The position numbers and the translations under genes are program-made. This document shows positions 15,905 to 27,030 of a stretch of 64,000 nucleotides of DNA, piece after piece (the stretch's first letter is position 1; each line of letters starts with the position of its first letter). A model generated the notes under the pieces. It worked only from the letters and a program-made list of their open reading frames with translations, was not told where the DNA came from and did no database searches. The stretch covers positions 400,409-464,408 of the forward strand of contig PABB01000067.1 of assembly GCA_002702655.1 (NCBI GenBank), read 5' to 3'. Source of the stretch: Planctomycetaceae bacterium. Its GTDB lineage: Bacteria > Planctomycetota > Planctomycetia > Pirellulales > Lacipirellulaceae.

Positions 15905-16234
15905 TTACCAGCGACCGCCGCCGCCGCCGCCACCGCCGCCGCGGTAGCCGCCGCGTCCGCCGCCACCGCCGCCGCCATACCCGCCGCGGTCGGGTTTCGG
16001 CCGCGCCTCGTTGACGGTCAACGTGCGACCGTCGACGGCCTTGCCGTGCATGCCTTCGATGGCCGCACGACCATCGTCGTCATTGTTCATCGTGACGAAC
16101 GCAAAGCCGCGCGGCCGGCCGGTTTCGCGATCGTTGATGATTGCCACTTCCTGCACCTCTCCAAAGGCGGCAAACTCGGCCTGCAGGGTCTCCTGCGTCG
16201 TTTGATAGGAGAGGTTGCCCACGTACAGCTTCAT
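15905..16234 (-). CDS. RNA-binding protein with one RRM and a glycine-rich tail
   Basis: A 109-residue RNA-recognition-motif protein. RNP2 is KLYVGNLSY at residues 2-10 and RNP1 is RGFAFVTM at about 42-49, both intact. Residues 82-109 are a glycine/arginine tail ending in Trp. The design matches the small cold-inducible Rbp proteins of cyanobacteria and their planctomycete relatives, which bind single-stranded RNA and help at low temperature. It is monocistronic, followed by a stem-loop. Its start faces a 544-base divergent region that could hold its promoter; no CspA-like leader was recognised. The GGY/GGR repeats are encoded by near-pure CCG/CCGCC runs on the plus strand. Confidence 0.93.
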   Translation of the reverse strand: MKLYVGNLSYQTTQETLQAEFAAFGEVQEVAIINDRETGRPRGFAFVTMNNDDDGRAAIEGMHGKAVDGRTLTVNEARPKPDRGGYGGGGGGGRGGYRGGGGGGGGGRW

Positions 16235-16778
16235 CGAACCGTTGCTCCAAAGCCCGCGCGGGCGCGACGAACGTCAACAGCGCGAAACGCGATTCGTGAG
16301 AATGGCGCAACGGACGGAAGTCGCACGACAGGCACCGGCGGTTAGCGGATCGGGAGGAAACGGCGCGAGCCCCGGTGCGCCGCGAGAGTTGCCGACCCGC
16401 TCTATCTACAAATGCAAACTCCCACCTCGTGCGACTGAAACGAATGGGCGATCAGCGGGGCAACGACGCGGCAACGAGAAAACGATCGCACGGTCGGAGT
16501 CCGAAAAATTTTTCGCTAAAACACCCGGCGTTCCGTATTGTACTGCTGCCGCAGGGCATGTCGAGAAAATTCTTTTGCGCGTGTCAAGGGGGCAACTGAA
16601 AGGCTCCTTCTGCGGCGAAATGGCCCGTTGGCCCGCTGCGCGCTTCTGCCGCGACGCACCCCAGGCTATGCTGGGCAGCCATGCCAGCCGCACGGTCGTC
16701 GCCCTGAAGATCGGCTGGCGCCGCTTGTCACGCTCCTCTGCCACTCGTCCTCGCATCGGTTGCCGCCGGAGTCTTGCC
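16235..16778. other. Divergent intergenic region with AT-rich core
   Basis: This spacer lies between the RRM gene (-) and the DUF485/symporter operon (+). A locally AT-rich patch at about 16495-16550 contains a perfect 14-base palindrome (16502-16515) and is the likely site of promoters. The long frame spanning the region has shadow composition, and only its last 92 codons are a real gene. Confidence 0.5.
16502..16515. promoter_or_regulatory. Palindrome CGAAAAATTTTTCG, candidate operator
   Basis: A perfect 14-base palindrome with a five-A/five-T core stands out in very GC-rich DNA. It lies about 265 bases upstream of the DUF485 gene and 270 from the RRM gene. It could be a regulator site or a curvature element; no matching regulator is identified. 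Confidence 0.35.
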
Positions 16779-17053
16779 TTGAATCAATCTCGCAATGCGC
16801 GCATCGGGCTGTGGCTCTGCGCGCTGTATATCGTGCTGTATGGCGGATTCGTGCTAATTGGCGCGTTTCGCCCCCAGTGGATGGAACGCACTCCGTGGAT
16901 GGGCGTCAATCTGGCCATCTGGTACGGATTCGCACTGATCGGCGTCGCCATCGTGCTGGCCATGGCCTACGGCTGGGCGTGTCGCGAGGGCGCACCCGGC
17001 GCCCGGCGTAATCAGCCGACCGCCCCTGACGACGCCAGCCAGGAGGCGCCGCA

Positions 17054-17057
<4 letters not shown>
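16779..17057 (+). CDS. DUF485-like small membrane protein, symporter partner
   Basis: A 92-residue protein with two hydrophobic helices (about residues 9-30 and 45-67) and a hydrophilic C-terminal tail. The pattern matches DUF485 (YjcH-like) proteins, which precede acetate permease genes. I chose the TTG at 16779 because GGAG lies seven bases upstream and the encoded MNQSRNAR start leads straight into the first helix. Its stop overlaps the symporter's start by four bases (ATGA), a strong sign of translational coupling. Its molecular role in the transporter is unknown; it may be a small auxiliary subunit. Confidence 0.75.
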
Positions 17058-19018
<1,961 letters not shown>

Positions 19019-19055
19019 ACTCACGCAGTGGTTCAGGCCAGTTCGTCAGCGCCCA

Positions 19056-19091
19056 CAAAAAAAGCCGATCGCTGGTCGCCCAGCGATCGGC
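19056..19091 (-). terminator. Rho-independent terminator, strong on the minus strand
   Basis: The arms 19064-19075 and 19080-19091 form a perfect 12-bp stem with a TCGC loop. On the minus strand the stem is followed by a run of seven T's (19057-19063 read in reverse), ideal for ending the small basic protein transcript. On the plus strand the tail (TTGGTATTT) is weaker but may also stop the symporter operon. Confidence 0.85.
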
Positions 19092-19137
19092 TTGGTATTT
19101 GGTCTCGGCGGCTCTCGCGGGCGTCCCGCGCACCGGC

Positions 19138-19344
19138 TTACTTCTTGTCGTCGTCGTCCTTGGCCTTCTTCTTTTTCTTCTTCATCGAAAGCTTCTTGAC
19201 GCGCACCTTGGGCAGGCCGAGGGGGGACTGGCCTTCTTGCCAGCGTTCCATTTCCTTGAGCTTCTCGACGCGTTCGGCGCGGGTCAGCACGCTCCGGGAA
19301 CCGGTGGCGCCGCGGCGGACTTTCAGGCTTTTGTCGATGGTCAT
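19138..19344 (-). CDS. PVC-superphylum small basic signature protein
   Basis: A 68-residue, very basic protein. It matches the PVC signature protein family (the small basic protein of Planctomycetes, Verrucomicrobia and Chlamydiae) in its MTIDKSLK start, the central RSVLTRAERVEKLKEMERW block (about residues 17-35) and the GLPKVRVKK stretch. A Lys-rich, then Asp-rich tail follows. The family is thought to act in translation or with the ribosome, but its role is not settled. The ATG at 19344 has an AGGAGA site. It has its own promoter (19547-19574) and terminator (19056-19091), as expected for a highly expressed single gene. Confidence 0.9.
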   Translation of the reverse strand: MTIDKSLKVRRGATGSRSVLTRAERVEKLKEMERWQEGQSPLGLPKVRVKKLSMKKKKKKAKDDDDKK

Positions 19345-19734
19345 GGCGGGGTCTCCTGGGACTCGCCGGGCGACGCGGGAGTGAAGGCGTCGCCGATTTG
19401 AGCCGCAAATTTCGTGGATTCTCGACAATCGTGTTATGGAGTCGGCAACCGCCGCGCTCCCAGTGCCGGAGCCGGCGTGAGTTGCCGCACGCAGTCAGAT
19501 GGGCCCTGCCGGGGACGATGGTCGCCGCAGCGGGGCAAGCCCAGTATTATAGGAAGCCCGGCGAACCCCTGCAATCGGGGCATTCTCCGGGAAAACGCGT
19601 CAAAATGGGGGCGTCTCGCGCCGCGTGCCCCGGCCCTGTCAGCCGGGCGAATCCGCGGCGGCCCGCTCCCCGCCCGCTCGTAGAGCCGTGGCGCGCCTTC
19701 GCTGATCTCTTCAAGTTCCTCCGTGAGAGCCCCG
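19345..19734. other. Divergent spacer and long leader of the small basic protein
   Basis: The part next to the small basic protein is its probable 195-base untranslated leader. No gene or recognised riboswitch is seen in it. The remainder is the upstream region of the exported lectin-like protein; no clear plus-strand promoter was found. Confidence 0.5.
19546..19574 (-). promoter_or_regulatory. Sigma-70 promoter of the small basic protein gene
   Basis: Reading the minus strand, TTGCAG (19574-19569) and a consensus TATAAT (19551-19546) are spaced by exactly 17 bases. The start would be near 19538, leaving a leader of about 195 bases before the ATG at 19344. This is the best promoter match in the window. 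Confidence 0.65.
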
Positions 19735-20445
19735 ATGAAATCCACGATTCTCGCCGTCGTCGCCGCGTCGCTGACCCTGCTGCCGGCCCCTGCCCTCGCC
19801 GAGTTGCCGCAGCTGTATGCCGACGATTTCGAGCAAGGCATGGATCACTGGCAAACGACAGACCCTGACCCGGCCAAGCCGTTCTGGAAGCTGGTCGAAG
19901 CGGAAAGCCCCGCGGGCAAGGCCAGCCGCGTGTTGCGCGTGACCGGCCCCAGCGACTATCAGCCGCCGGTTCGCAGCCCGCATAGCATCGCGTTGTTGAA
20001 GGACGTGGTGGTGGGCGACTTCGAACTGACGGTGAAAGTGCAGAACACCCGGCCTGACGCCGGCCCGCACCGCGACCTGTGCGTGTTCTGGGGCTACCAG
20101 GACCCGGCGCACTTCTATTACGTGCACCTGGGGGCCCGGTCCGATCCGCATGCCTGCCAGATCTTCATCGTCAACGACGAACCTCGCACGGCGATCACCA
20201 CCAAGACCGCCAAGGGTACGCCGTGGAAAAACGGGTGGCACACGGTCAAGGTGGTTCGCAACATCGAGGACGGGGCGATGGAAGTCTACTTCGACGACAT
20301 GGACAAGCCGTTGATGGCCGCCGAGGACAAGACGTTCACGTGGGGGCAGGTCGGCCTGGGCACGTTCGACGATCATGGCAACTTCGACGACTTCCAACTC
20401 CGCGGCGAGAAGCTCCAGCGCCCCGCACAGCGACAGCAGCAGTAG
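19735..20445 (+). CDS. Exported lectin/DUF1080-like jelly-roll protein
   Basis: A 236-residue secreted protein. A signal peptide (MKSTILAVVAASLTLLPAPALA) is followed by one domain of about 200 residues with alternating beta strands. The pattern DDFEQGMDHW..., HFYYVHLGARSD..., WHTVKVVRN and VGLGTFDDHGNFDDF is typical of concanavalin A-like folds. It resembles DUF1080/3-keto-disaccharide-hydrolase-type domains, which are abundant in planctomycetes and often act on or bind sugars. The C-terminus ends in a Gln-rich tail. Catalytic residues cannot be assigned by eye. The ATG at 19735 (GAGAG upstream) is preferred to one four codons earlier because it starts the signal peptide. Confidence 0.7.
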   Translation: MKSTILAVVAASLTLLPAPALAELPQLYADDFEQGMDHWQTTDPDPAKPFWKLVEAESPAGKASRVLRVTGPSDYQPPVRSPHSIALLKDVVVGDFELTVKVQNTRPDAGPHRDLCVFWGYQDPAHFYYVHLGARSDPHACQIFIVNDEPRTAITTKTAKGTPWKNGWHTVKVVRNIEDGAMEVYFDDMDKPLMAAEDKTFTWGQVGLGTFDDHGNFDDFQLRGEKLQRPAQRQQQ

Positions 20446-20553
20446 CGCCCCGGTCGCGAGCGACGACCGTATCGACTACCCTGCAGACTGGCCGTTCGCT
20501 GACGGCCGTTGCCAATTCGCCCTTGGCGTTCCGCACCAACCAGGGGGCTTCTC

Positions 20554-22215
20554 ATGGATCTCCGCGCCGCGTGTCGCCGGCAGTGGTCACGCTTTTCGTT
20601 CTTCGGACTCGCTTTCGGCACGCTGTTCTTCGCCGCGGCGCTGACGCCCTCGCTGCTGCCGCGTCCCTACGTGGTGCAAGGCATTCTGGCCGGCATGGCG
20701 CTGGCGGTGGGGTACGCCTGCGGCGTGGGCGCGGTCTGGTTGTGGCAGTGGTTGGAGCTGCCCCGCCCTGGCGAGAAGCTCGACCGCACCGCTCGGCAGG
20801 TCACCACGGCGGCAGTGGCGGTGGTTGTCGTCGCGTTTCTGTGGCGGATGACGGTCTGGCAGAACTCGATTCGCGAGCGGATGGCGATGCCGCGGTTGGA
20901 GACCGCGTACCCGCTGCGGGTCTGCGCGATCGCCATCGTGGTCGCAGTGCTCATTGTGCTGTTTTCCCGCGCGGTGATTGGGGCGTGCCATTGGACCTCA
21001 GCCAAACTGCACCGCGCGTTGCCGCGGCGGATTGCCACGGCCCTGGGCGCAACGGTTGTGTTGGTCCTGCTGCTGCTGGCCGCGAACGATTTGATTCTCA
21101 AAAGTCTGCTGGGCTTTGCCGACGGGCTCGCCCTGCGCTACGACCGGGCGGTCGACGACGGAATCACCGCGCCCACCGACCCGCTTGCCTGCGGCAGCGA
21201 CGAGTCGCTCATCAGTTGGAACGTGATCGGCCGGCAGGGCAAGTCATTCGTCGCCGGCGGTCCGACGCAAGACGACATCAGCGAGTTCTGGGGCCGCGAC
21301 GTCCCTCGGCCGCTGCGGGTGTACGCGGGGCTCGACGCAGCGCCGACGACCGAATCGCGGGCGCAGATCGTCCTGGACGAGTTGCAGCGCGTCGGCGGGT
21401 TCGACCGCCGCGTGCTGATCGTCGCCACGCCCACCGGCACGGGGTGGCTCGACCCGGGGGCCGTCGACACGGTCGAGTTTATCCACGGCGGCGACACCGC
21501 GATTGTCAGCATGCAGTATTCCTACCTGCCCAGTTGGATGACGATCCTGGTCGACCCCCAGCAGGCGCGCATCGCCGCTCAAGCGCTGTTCGACGAAATC
21601 TACGGCCATTGGACCACGCTCCCGCCCGACGAGCGGCCCGAGTTGTATTTGCACGGATTGAGCCTGGGCGCCTTTGGCTCGGAAACCTCGGCCGACTTGA
21701 TCACGCTGCTGGAGGATCCAATTCAAGGCGCGTTGTACAGCGGCGCGCCCTTCCCTAGCCGCGTGTGGCGCAAGATCGTCGACCACCGCAACGAGGGGAC
21801 GCCCGAGTGGTTGCCGCGGTTCCGCGACGGGGCGATGATTCGTTTCACGGGCCGCGAGAATTCGCTCGACGAGGCGGGCGATCATTGGGGGCCGTTGCGG
21901 GTTGTGTACATCCAGCATCCCAGCGACCCGATGGTGTGGTTCTCGCCCACGTTGCCCTGGCATCGGCCGGCCTGGCTCGACGAGCCGCGCGGCGCCGACG
22001 TGTCGCCCTACCTGAAGTGGCGCCCGCTGGTCACCTTTCTGCAGATCGCCTGGGACCTGCCCATGGCCACCAGCGTGCCGGTGGGTTACGGTCACAACTA
22101 CGCCCCGACCAGCTACATCGACGGCTGGGTGGCGGTCACGGCGCCCGAGGAGTGGGACGACGCGCAAACTCAAAGGTTGCAGGAGCGGTTCCAGGGCGTG
22201 GTCAACAAGCCGTGA
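20554..22215 (+). CDS. Membrane-anchored alpha/beta hydrolase (Abhydrolase_9 type)
   Basis: A 553-residue protein of the Abhydrolase_9 family with its N-terminal membrane part. About four or five hydrophobic helices fill residues 15-185. The hydrolase domain follows, with the nucleophile elbow HGLSLGAFGSE near residue 370 and a likely catalytic His late in the domain. Relatives occur mainly in actinobacteria and some planctomycetes; their substrates are not established, though lipids or esters are plausible. The ATG at 20554 follows AGGGGGCTTCTC, and the upstream extension is rejected. It is downstream of the lectin-like gene by 108 bases, so co-transcription is possible, and converges on the next gene with a 17-base gap. 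Confidence 0.85.
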   Translation: MDLRAACRRQWSRFSFFGLAFGTLFFAAALTPSLLPRPYVVQGILAGMALAVGYACGVGAVWLWQWLELPRPGEKLDRTARQVTTAAVAVVVVAFLWRMTVWQNSIRERMAMPRLETAYPLRVCAIAIVVAVLIVLFSRAVIGACHWTSAKLHRALPRRIATALGATVVLVLLLLAANDLILKSLLGFADGLALRYDRAVDDGITAPTDPLACGSDESLISWNVIGRQGKSFVAGGPTQDDISEFWGRDVPRPLRVYAGLDAAPTTESRAQIVLDELQRVGGFDRRVLIVATPTGTGWLDPGAVDTVEFIHGGDTAIVSMQYSYLPSWMTILVDPQQARIAAQALFDEIYGHWTTLPPDERPELYLHGLSLGAFGSETSADLITLLEDPIQGALYSGAPFPSRVWRKIVDHRNEGTPEWLPRFRDGAMIRFTGRENSLDEAGDHWGPLRVVYIQHPSDPMVWFSPTLPWHRPAWLDEPRGADVSPYLKWRPLVTFLQIAWDLPMATSVPVGYGHNYAPTSYIDGWVAVTAPEEWDDAQTQRLQERFQGVVNKP

Positions 22216-22232
22216 TGCCGGGATCGCACAAC

Positions 22233-23150
22233 TCACGCCAGCGCGACGCCCGCCAGCACCTCGTCGACCGACATGTGCATCGGAATTACCGGGTTCAGGT
22301 GGTGGCATACGCCCGGGACGGTCTCGTGGGGAATTTCCAACTGCGAGTTGATCCGGCCCAGCATGTCGAGCCCGCCCAGGAACTGGTGCCGGCGACGGAA
22401 GCGGTCGTGCAGCGACACCACGGCGCCCAGCGTGACGATAGTCAACTGCTCGTCGAGCGGGTGTGAGTGGGCGTCCATCTGGTGGGCAAAGTGCCGCAGC
22501 GCGAAGCTGATCAGCAGATTGCCCTTGCTGTGTCCCAGCACGAGCCGCAGCTTGGGATTGACCGTCAGGATGTCGTACAGCGTGCCAATGTCGGTCGACT
22601 GGTCGAGCCCCAGCGCTACGCCGTGCGCGGCGGGTGTCTCTTCTGCGGACTTTTCTGCACACATTTCGGCAGTCGACGCTTGCACATCCTGCCACGCGGC
22701 GGCCACGTTGTTCGCGAGCGATTCGATCTGCCGCCAGGCGCGGTCGATCGCGCCGTAGAAGAACCAGCCGCCCAGTCCTTCGATGATGACGTCGGTGATT
22801 CCGTAGCCCGAAACAATCGCGGCCACGTCCATGTCGTAGTGGCCGGCCACGTTGCGAGCCAGGGCCGCCGCGCCCAGCACCGAACTGCCGACACCGGCGA
22901 CGACGACGGCCTGCGCCGGGTCGGATTCGCCGGTGATGAATTGCAGGGCATTCGCGTAATGCCGCAGCGGACCGGCGCCGCGCGGCGGGACGACCAGCAC
23001 CGAGCCCTCGCGATCGACCAGCGGCGACAGTTGGGCCGTCTCCTGCTTGTCGAGAGCGCCGACGTCATAAAACGCGGCGTCGACGAATTGGTTGCGCTCC
23101 TTCCAGGGAGCAGTCAGGACGTTGCCGAGTTCATTGGCAATGCGATTCAT
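22233..23150 (-). CDS. Hypothetical protein with a serine-hydrolase-like GHSKG motif
   Basis: A 305-residue soluble protein that I do not recognise. It has a nucleophile-elbow-like LVLGHSKGNLLISFAL stretch near residue 205. Earlier Gly-rich hydrophobic strands (VVVAGVGSSVLGAAALA, IVSGYGITDVIIEGLGGW) also suit an alpha/beta hydrolase fold. Candidate His residues lie near the C-terminus (CHHLNPVIPMH). No signal peptide is seen. It converges on the membrane hydrolase gene with a 17-base gap. A cytoplasmic lipase or esterase role is possible but unproven, and the GHSKG Ser should be the first residue to test. Confidence 0.65.
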   Translation of the reverse strand: MNRIANELGNVLTAPWKERNQFVDAAFYDVGALDKQETAQLSPLVDREGSVLVVPPRGAGPLRHYANALQFITGESDPAQAVVVAGVGSSVLGAAALARNVAGHYDMDVAAIVSGYGITDVIIEGLGGWFFYGAIDRAWRQIESLANNVAAAWQDVQASTAEMCAEKSAEETPAAHGVALGLDQSTDIGTLYDILTVNPKLRLVLGHSKGNLLISFALRHFAHQMDAHSHPLDEQLTIVTLGAVVSLHDRFRRRHQFLGGLDMLGRINSQLEIPHETVPGVCHHLNPVIPMHMSVDEVLAGVALA

Positions 23151-23652
23151 GGCGGGAGCCCTTGGCTGATTGGATCCCAGCGGGGGCGGGGATGGTTGGT
23201 GCGTCCGGACGATTGCGGCGACCCGCGGCGCACCGGACGCTGGAGTATCCAGAATACGGGGCTGCTCGGCCGGACGGCCAAGCGGCCGGATGGTGTGGGT
23301 CGTCTTGTCGATGGCGCCTCCCAGTGACGAGCGGAGGCGAGATTCAGCGGCCGATCACGCACACCGGATCGTGCGGCATGGCGGAAGGAAGGCCGGCCCG
23401 TTGAACTGCTGCAATCAAAGCGCCGGTGCTGGGCATAATCGCGGCAAACGCCATGCCTGCCGCCCTGCCGGTCGCCGGACCGACGATCAATTGGTCGCAG
23501 ACGCCGAGGAGCAAGCGCGATTACCGCCGCCAGTGCGGGCTGGCTGGCCCGCGAAGGCAGCTCGCGGTGTGTGCATCTGACACACGCCCCGCGGGCGGCA
23601 GTGCGCCGAATCCGCTCGCTCTGTTCGGCCGGACGTCTCTGCCGCGAAGACG
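23151..23652. other. Intergenic region without recognised gene
   Basis: About 500 bases lie between the start of the GHSKG protein and the end of the autotransporter. GCGTCCGG (near 23201) and CCGGACGC (near 23233) form one inverted pair; no clear terminator or promoter is visible. Plus-strand frames here lack ribosome-binding sites and look like shadows. Confidence 0.4.
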
Positions 23653-26600
23653 CTAGGGAGTAGGAATCCCGCCCGGGTCGTTGGCGATGCCGGCGCCGAC
23701 GCTTACCCCGCCCGTGTTGTTGGCGTCGACGTTTGCCAGATCCTCGACGGTGAACGTGCCGAGCGTTTCGGTCAGTACGAAGGCGTCGGCGGTCGACCCG
23801 ACGCCCGTGTTGTTGTTCAGGTTGAGTCGCGCCGTGGCGGTTGCGCTGCCGGTGTCCATGACGAACGGCTGTCCCGTCGCGCCGCTGTTGTTGGTGATCG
23901 TGTTGCCGTCCGCGGCCGCGGAGCCGCCCACAGTGGCGTTGAGCGTGGTGTCGTCACCCACCGCAATGTCGACCGTGGCGGCCGATCCGCTGTTGTTGGT
24001 GAGCGTGTTGTCCTGCATGAGCAAGTTGACCGTGTTGCCGGACGCGCCGCTGAACGTGGCGACGATCGCTTCGAGGTTGTTGCTGTTGTCGATCGTGTTG
24101 CCGGTGACATTGATGTTGGCCTCTGCCGCGGCGGCGCTCGTTCTCAGCGCGACGGTGGCGTCGGTCGCGTCGCTGATCGCGTTGCCGGTGAGGATCAGTC
24201 GCGAGCCGGCGGTGGCGTCGACCGCGTAGTTGACGCCCGAGCCGCCCGTGCCGGTGATCGTCATGTTGTTCAACGAGATCTGCGTCGTCTTGCTGATAAC
24301 GACGCCGTCGCCGGTCGTGTTCTGAATCGTGCCGCCGTCGCCGGCGGTCGAGCCCTGGGCGCCAATGATCACGGCGCCGGTCCGGACGCGATCGGCCGTG
24401 ATGCCGTTGGTCGCGCCGTCGACGCTGACGCGGTCGAAGCGAATGCCTTCGGAGGCGACTGTCACGTCATTCAACTCCAAGCCGACGCCGGTTCCCGTCT
24501 CGATTGTGTTGCCGTTGTTGACCACCGCGACGGTGTGATCGCCGTTGTTGGTGGCCGTGAAGCCCTTGCCGTCGCCGGTGAGAATGTCCAACTCCTCGAA
24601 CTGCGTCAGCCCGTCGGAGTTGCCGGTGATCTGGACCGCATCGGTCGATCCGGTCTGCAAGTCAACGGCGCCCAGGAAGCGATTGTCGCCGCCGGAGTTG
24701 CCCTGCACCAGGATGCCTTGTCCGGTGGAAAGGATTCCGGCCGTGCCTCCGTCCGTGTAGGCGAATCCGCCGCCGGTGTTGTTCGTCAATTCCACCGGCC
24801 GTGATGTGTTGGTCGTGATGCTGCCGGTGTAAGAGAAACTCGGAAGCGAACTGTCGACCCGCACGGCTGTGCCGGTTGGGTTGGTGATGGCCGCGTCCGC
24901 CAGAATCACCACGCCTCCTGAATCATTCACGACGTCAACGCCCGCATCGCCGCCGTTCAGTTCGACATGGTCGTTGAATTGGTACGACCCGTCAGCGTTG
25001 CTCAACTGAATGCCGTCGCCGTTGGTCGCGGAGATGACTCCGACGCCCAACGTCAATTCGTCAAAATTCAAAATACCGATGCTGTGATTGCTGACGGATA
25101 CGACGGAGGCGTCGTTGGCCTGCTCGATGCGACCTACAAAATCCATGAATGCCGTGCCGCCGGCGAACTGAATGCTGTCGCCGCCGGTGTCGGTGATTGT
25201 CGTACCGTTGACATTGTGTTGGCCGGCGCTGTTCTCGAAACGAATGCCGTAGCCTGCCGTGTCGGGCGTCGCCGAGGTCCCTCCAGTGATCGTGTTCGTG
25301 CCAGTCATGGTCACGGGAGAGGCGTCGGTCGCGTCCTGAACAAGCAACATCCCCACGCCGGTCGTGCCGCCGTCCCAGTCGATGTTGCCCACCAACGATT
25401 GTCGCTGGGGATTGACCAGTGCGATGCCCGTGCCGTTGCCGTTGGTGCTGGCGTAGTTGCCGACGCGGATGGCGCCCAGTTGCGTCGCCTCGGCGCTCGT
25501 GCCATCGATATGCACGTCGTCGCCGCCTACGTTATCGAACACGACCTCGTCGACGAATACGAACATCCGGCCGCGGGTCGTACCGCTGTTGAGCATCTCA
25601 TCCAACGGCGTCAGCTCCATGCCGTGGCCGGTGGTGTTCGAGACCGACACGCGATTCACGTCGATGTCGCCAATGCCGTTGACCGTGGCAATGCCGCGTG
25701 CGCCGCCGTCGATCTCAAGATTGGAGATCTCGAGCGTCTGCTGGCTGTAGCGCAGGTTGTTGCCCGCGTCCAGCGTGATTGCGTCGCCGGGTGCGTTGGC
25801 GATCACCGGGACGGCAGCCGCTTGGGCGCCGGTCGATGTTTCCGGCAGATTGATCTCCAACAGTTCCTGCGTGACGACCGAGTGCAGCTCGCCGCCGCCC
25901 TCGCCTAGCAGCCGTTGGCCGTCCTGCATGACCACCGCGTCGCCGGTGAAGGAGCTGCCGCCGTGCACCAGCACGATGTCGCCCGGCTGCGAGTTCGCCT
26001 GCACGTCGGCCAGCGAATTCAGCGGAGCCTCGAACGTGCCGTCGCCTCCCGCGGCCGCCGCGCTGTCGACGTGCACCACGCGCACCTCGTCGCCGGAAGT
26101 CGGATAGGTGAGCGCCGGCGTGCTTTCGACGGAGATCTGCCGCGTCGCTACGTACATGTTGCGGTAGACCTGCTCCCGCATCCGGTCGGCCAGGCGATGC
26201 GACCAGTCCGAACAGCCCGGCGCCGTCCGCCCTGGCGTCCAGATCACCTGAAACGTCGTGGTGGTCCCGAACAAGTCGTCATCGGTAAGTCCAACGTCGA
26301 CCACCACGTCGTTGACCACGTAGCCGCGCACGCCGGCCTTGGCGCCCAGCTCGCTGACGTCTTCGCCGTCCATCTGGTAGCCGCCGCCGTAGACCCACAC
26401 GTTCAGATCAAGCACGCGGGGCGCCATCTCGAAGTCGACCACCCGCAGCGGCACGTCGCCGCCGTTGGTCTGATTGACCGCCAGGACGTTATCTCGGTAG
26501 AGCGTCGTGCCAAAGGCGCTTTGATCGCTGACCTGCAGGTCTTCCAGCGGGATGTTGGCATTGAGCCGCATGTCGAGCGACGGGCCCAAACGCTCGAAGC

Positions 26601-27030
26601 TGACGCCGATCTGGTTGATCCAGTTGTCGAGGTTGGTGTCTTCGCCGTCGTACCAGACGCTGGCGCCCAGGATGCGCGGATGGCCGTTGGCGCCCTCCGA
26701 CATCCAGCGGTACCCCAGCCCCACGTTGGTGCTCAGGTCGTGGTCGGAGAGGCCGGCTCGCAGTTGCCCGTCGACGAACACCTGGCCGCCCCACGCGGGC
26801 AGCACCCAGTGCGTGCCCAGCGCGGTCTCGGACGTTTCCTCGCCGTAGCCGCGCGTGCGATGCCACACCCGCAGCGGGGCCGTGCCCAGCCGAGCCGCCG
26901 CAGCGCCGCTGGTCGCCGTGGGCACTGCGCCGCCCTGGGCGCAGGCCGCTCGCGGAACTAGCAGTGCAAGCACCGAGAGCGCGACGGCCAGCGCCGCGAC
27001 CTTCGTATGCTGGCCAACTCCGGTGAGCAT
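23653..27030 (-). CDS. Inverse autotransporter (intimin/invasin-like beta-barrel) with beta-helix passenger
   Basis: A 1125-residue surface protein. After a signal peptide comes a region of about 250 residues (roughly 30-290) with amphipathic strands, including GLGYRWMSEG, GASVWYDGEDTNLDNW, QIGVSFERLG and GVRGYVVNDVVVDVGL. This matches the N-terminal outer-membrane barrel of type Ve inverse autotransporters. From about residue 310 to the end the sequence is Asn/Asp/Gly/Thr-rich with repeated N-N/N-T ladders, typical of a right-handed parallel beta-helix, and would face outward. The ATG at 27030 has an AGGA site eight bases upstream. An OmpH/Skp-like lipoprotein diverges from it, fitting barrel assembly. 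Adhesion or polysaccharide binding is inferred. Confidence 0.85.
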   Translation of the reverse strand: MLTGVGQHTKVAALAVALSVLALLVPRAACAQGGAVPTATSGAAAARLGTAPLRVWHRTRGYGEETSETALGTHWVLPAWGGQVFVDGQLRAGLSDHDLSTNVGLGYRWMSEGANGHPRILGASVWYDGEDTNLDNWINQIGVSFERLGPSLDMRLNANIPLEDLQVSDQSAFGTTLYRDNVLAVNQTNGGDVPLRVVDFEMAPRVLDLNVWVYGGGYQMDGEDVSELGAKAGVRGYVVNDVVVDVGLTDDDLFGTTTTFQVIWTPGRTAPGCSDWSHRLADRMREQVYRNMYVATRQISVESTPALTYPTSGDEVRVVHVDSAAAAGGDGTFEAPLNSLADVQANSQPGDIVLVHGGSSFTGDAVVMQDGQRLLGEGGGELHSVVTQELLEINLPETSTGAQAAAVPVIANAPGDAITLDAGNNLRYSQQTLEISNLEIDGGARGIATVNGIGDIDVNRVSVSNTTGHGMELTPLDEMLNSGTTRGRMFVFVDEVVFDNVGGDDVHIDGTSAEATQLGAIRVGNYASTNGNGTGIALVNPQRQSLVGNIDWDGGTTGVGMLLVQDATDASPVTMTGTNTITGGTSATPDTAGYGIRFENSAGQHNVNGTTITDTGGDSIQFAGGTAFMDFVGRIEQANDASVVSVSNHSIGILNFDELTLGVGVISATNGDGIQLSNADGSYQFNDHVELNGGDAGVDVVNDSGGVVILADAAITNPTGTAVRVDSSLPSFSYTGSITTNTSRPVELTNNTGGGFAYTDGGTAGILSTGQGILVQGNSGGDNRFLGAVDLQTGSTDAVQITGNSDGLTQFEELDILTGDGKGFTATNNGDHTVAVVNNGNTIETGTGVGLELNDVTVASEGIRFDRVSVDGATNGITADRVRTGAVIIGAQGSTAGDGGTIQNTTGDGVVISKTTQISLNNMTITGTGGSGVNYAVDATAGSRLILTGNAISDATDATVALRTSAAAAEANINVTGNTIDNSNNLEAIVATFSGASGNTVNLLMQDNTLTNNSGSAATVDIAVGDDTTLNATVGGSAAADGNTITNNSGATGQPFVMDTGSATATARLNLNNNTGVGSTADAFVLTETLGTFTVEDLANVDANNTGGVSVGAGIANDPGGIPTP

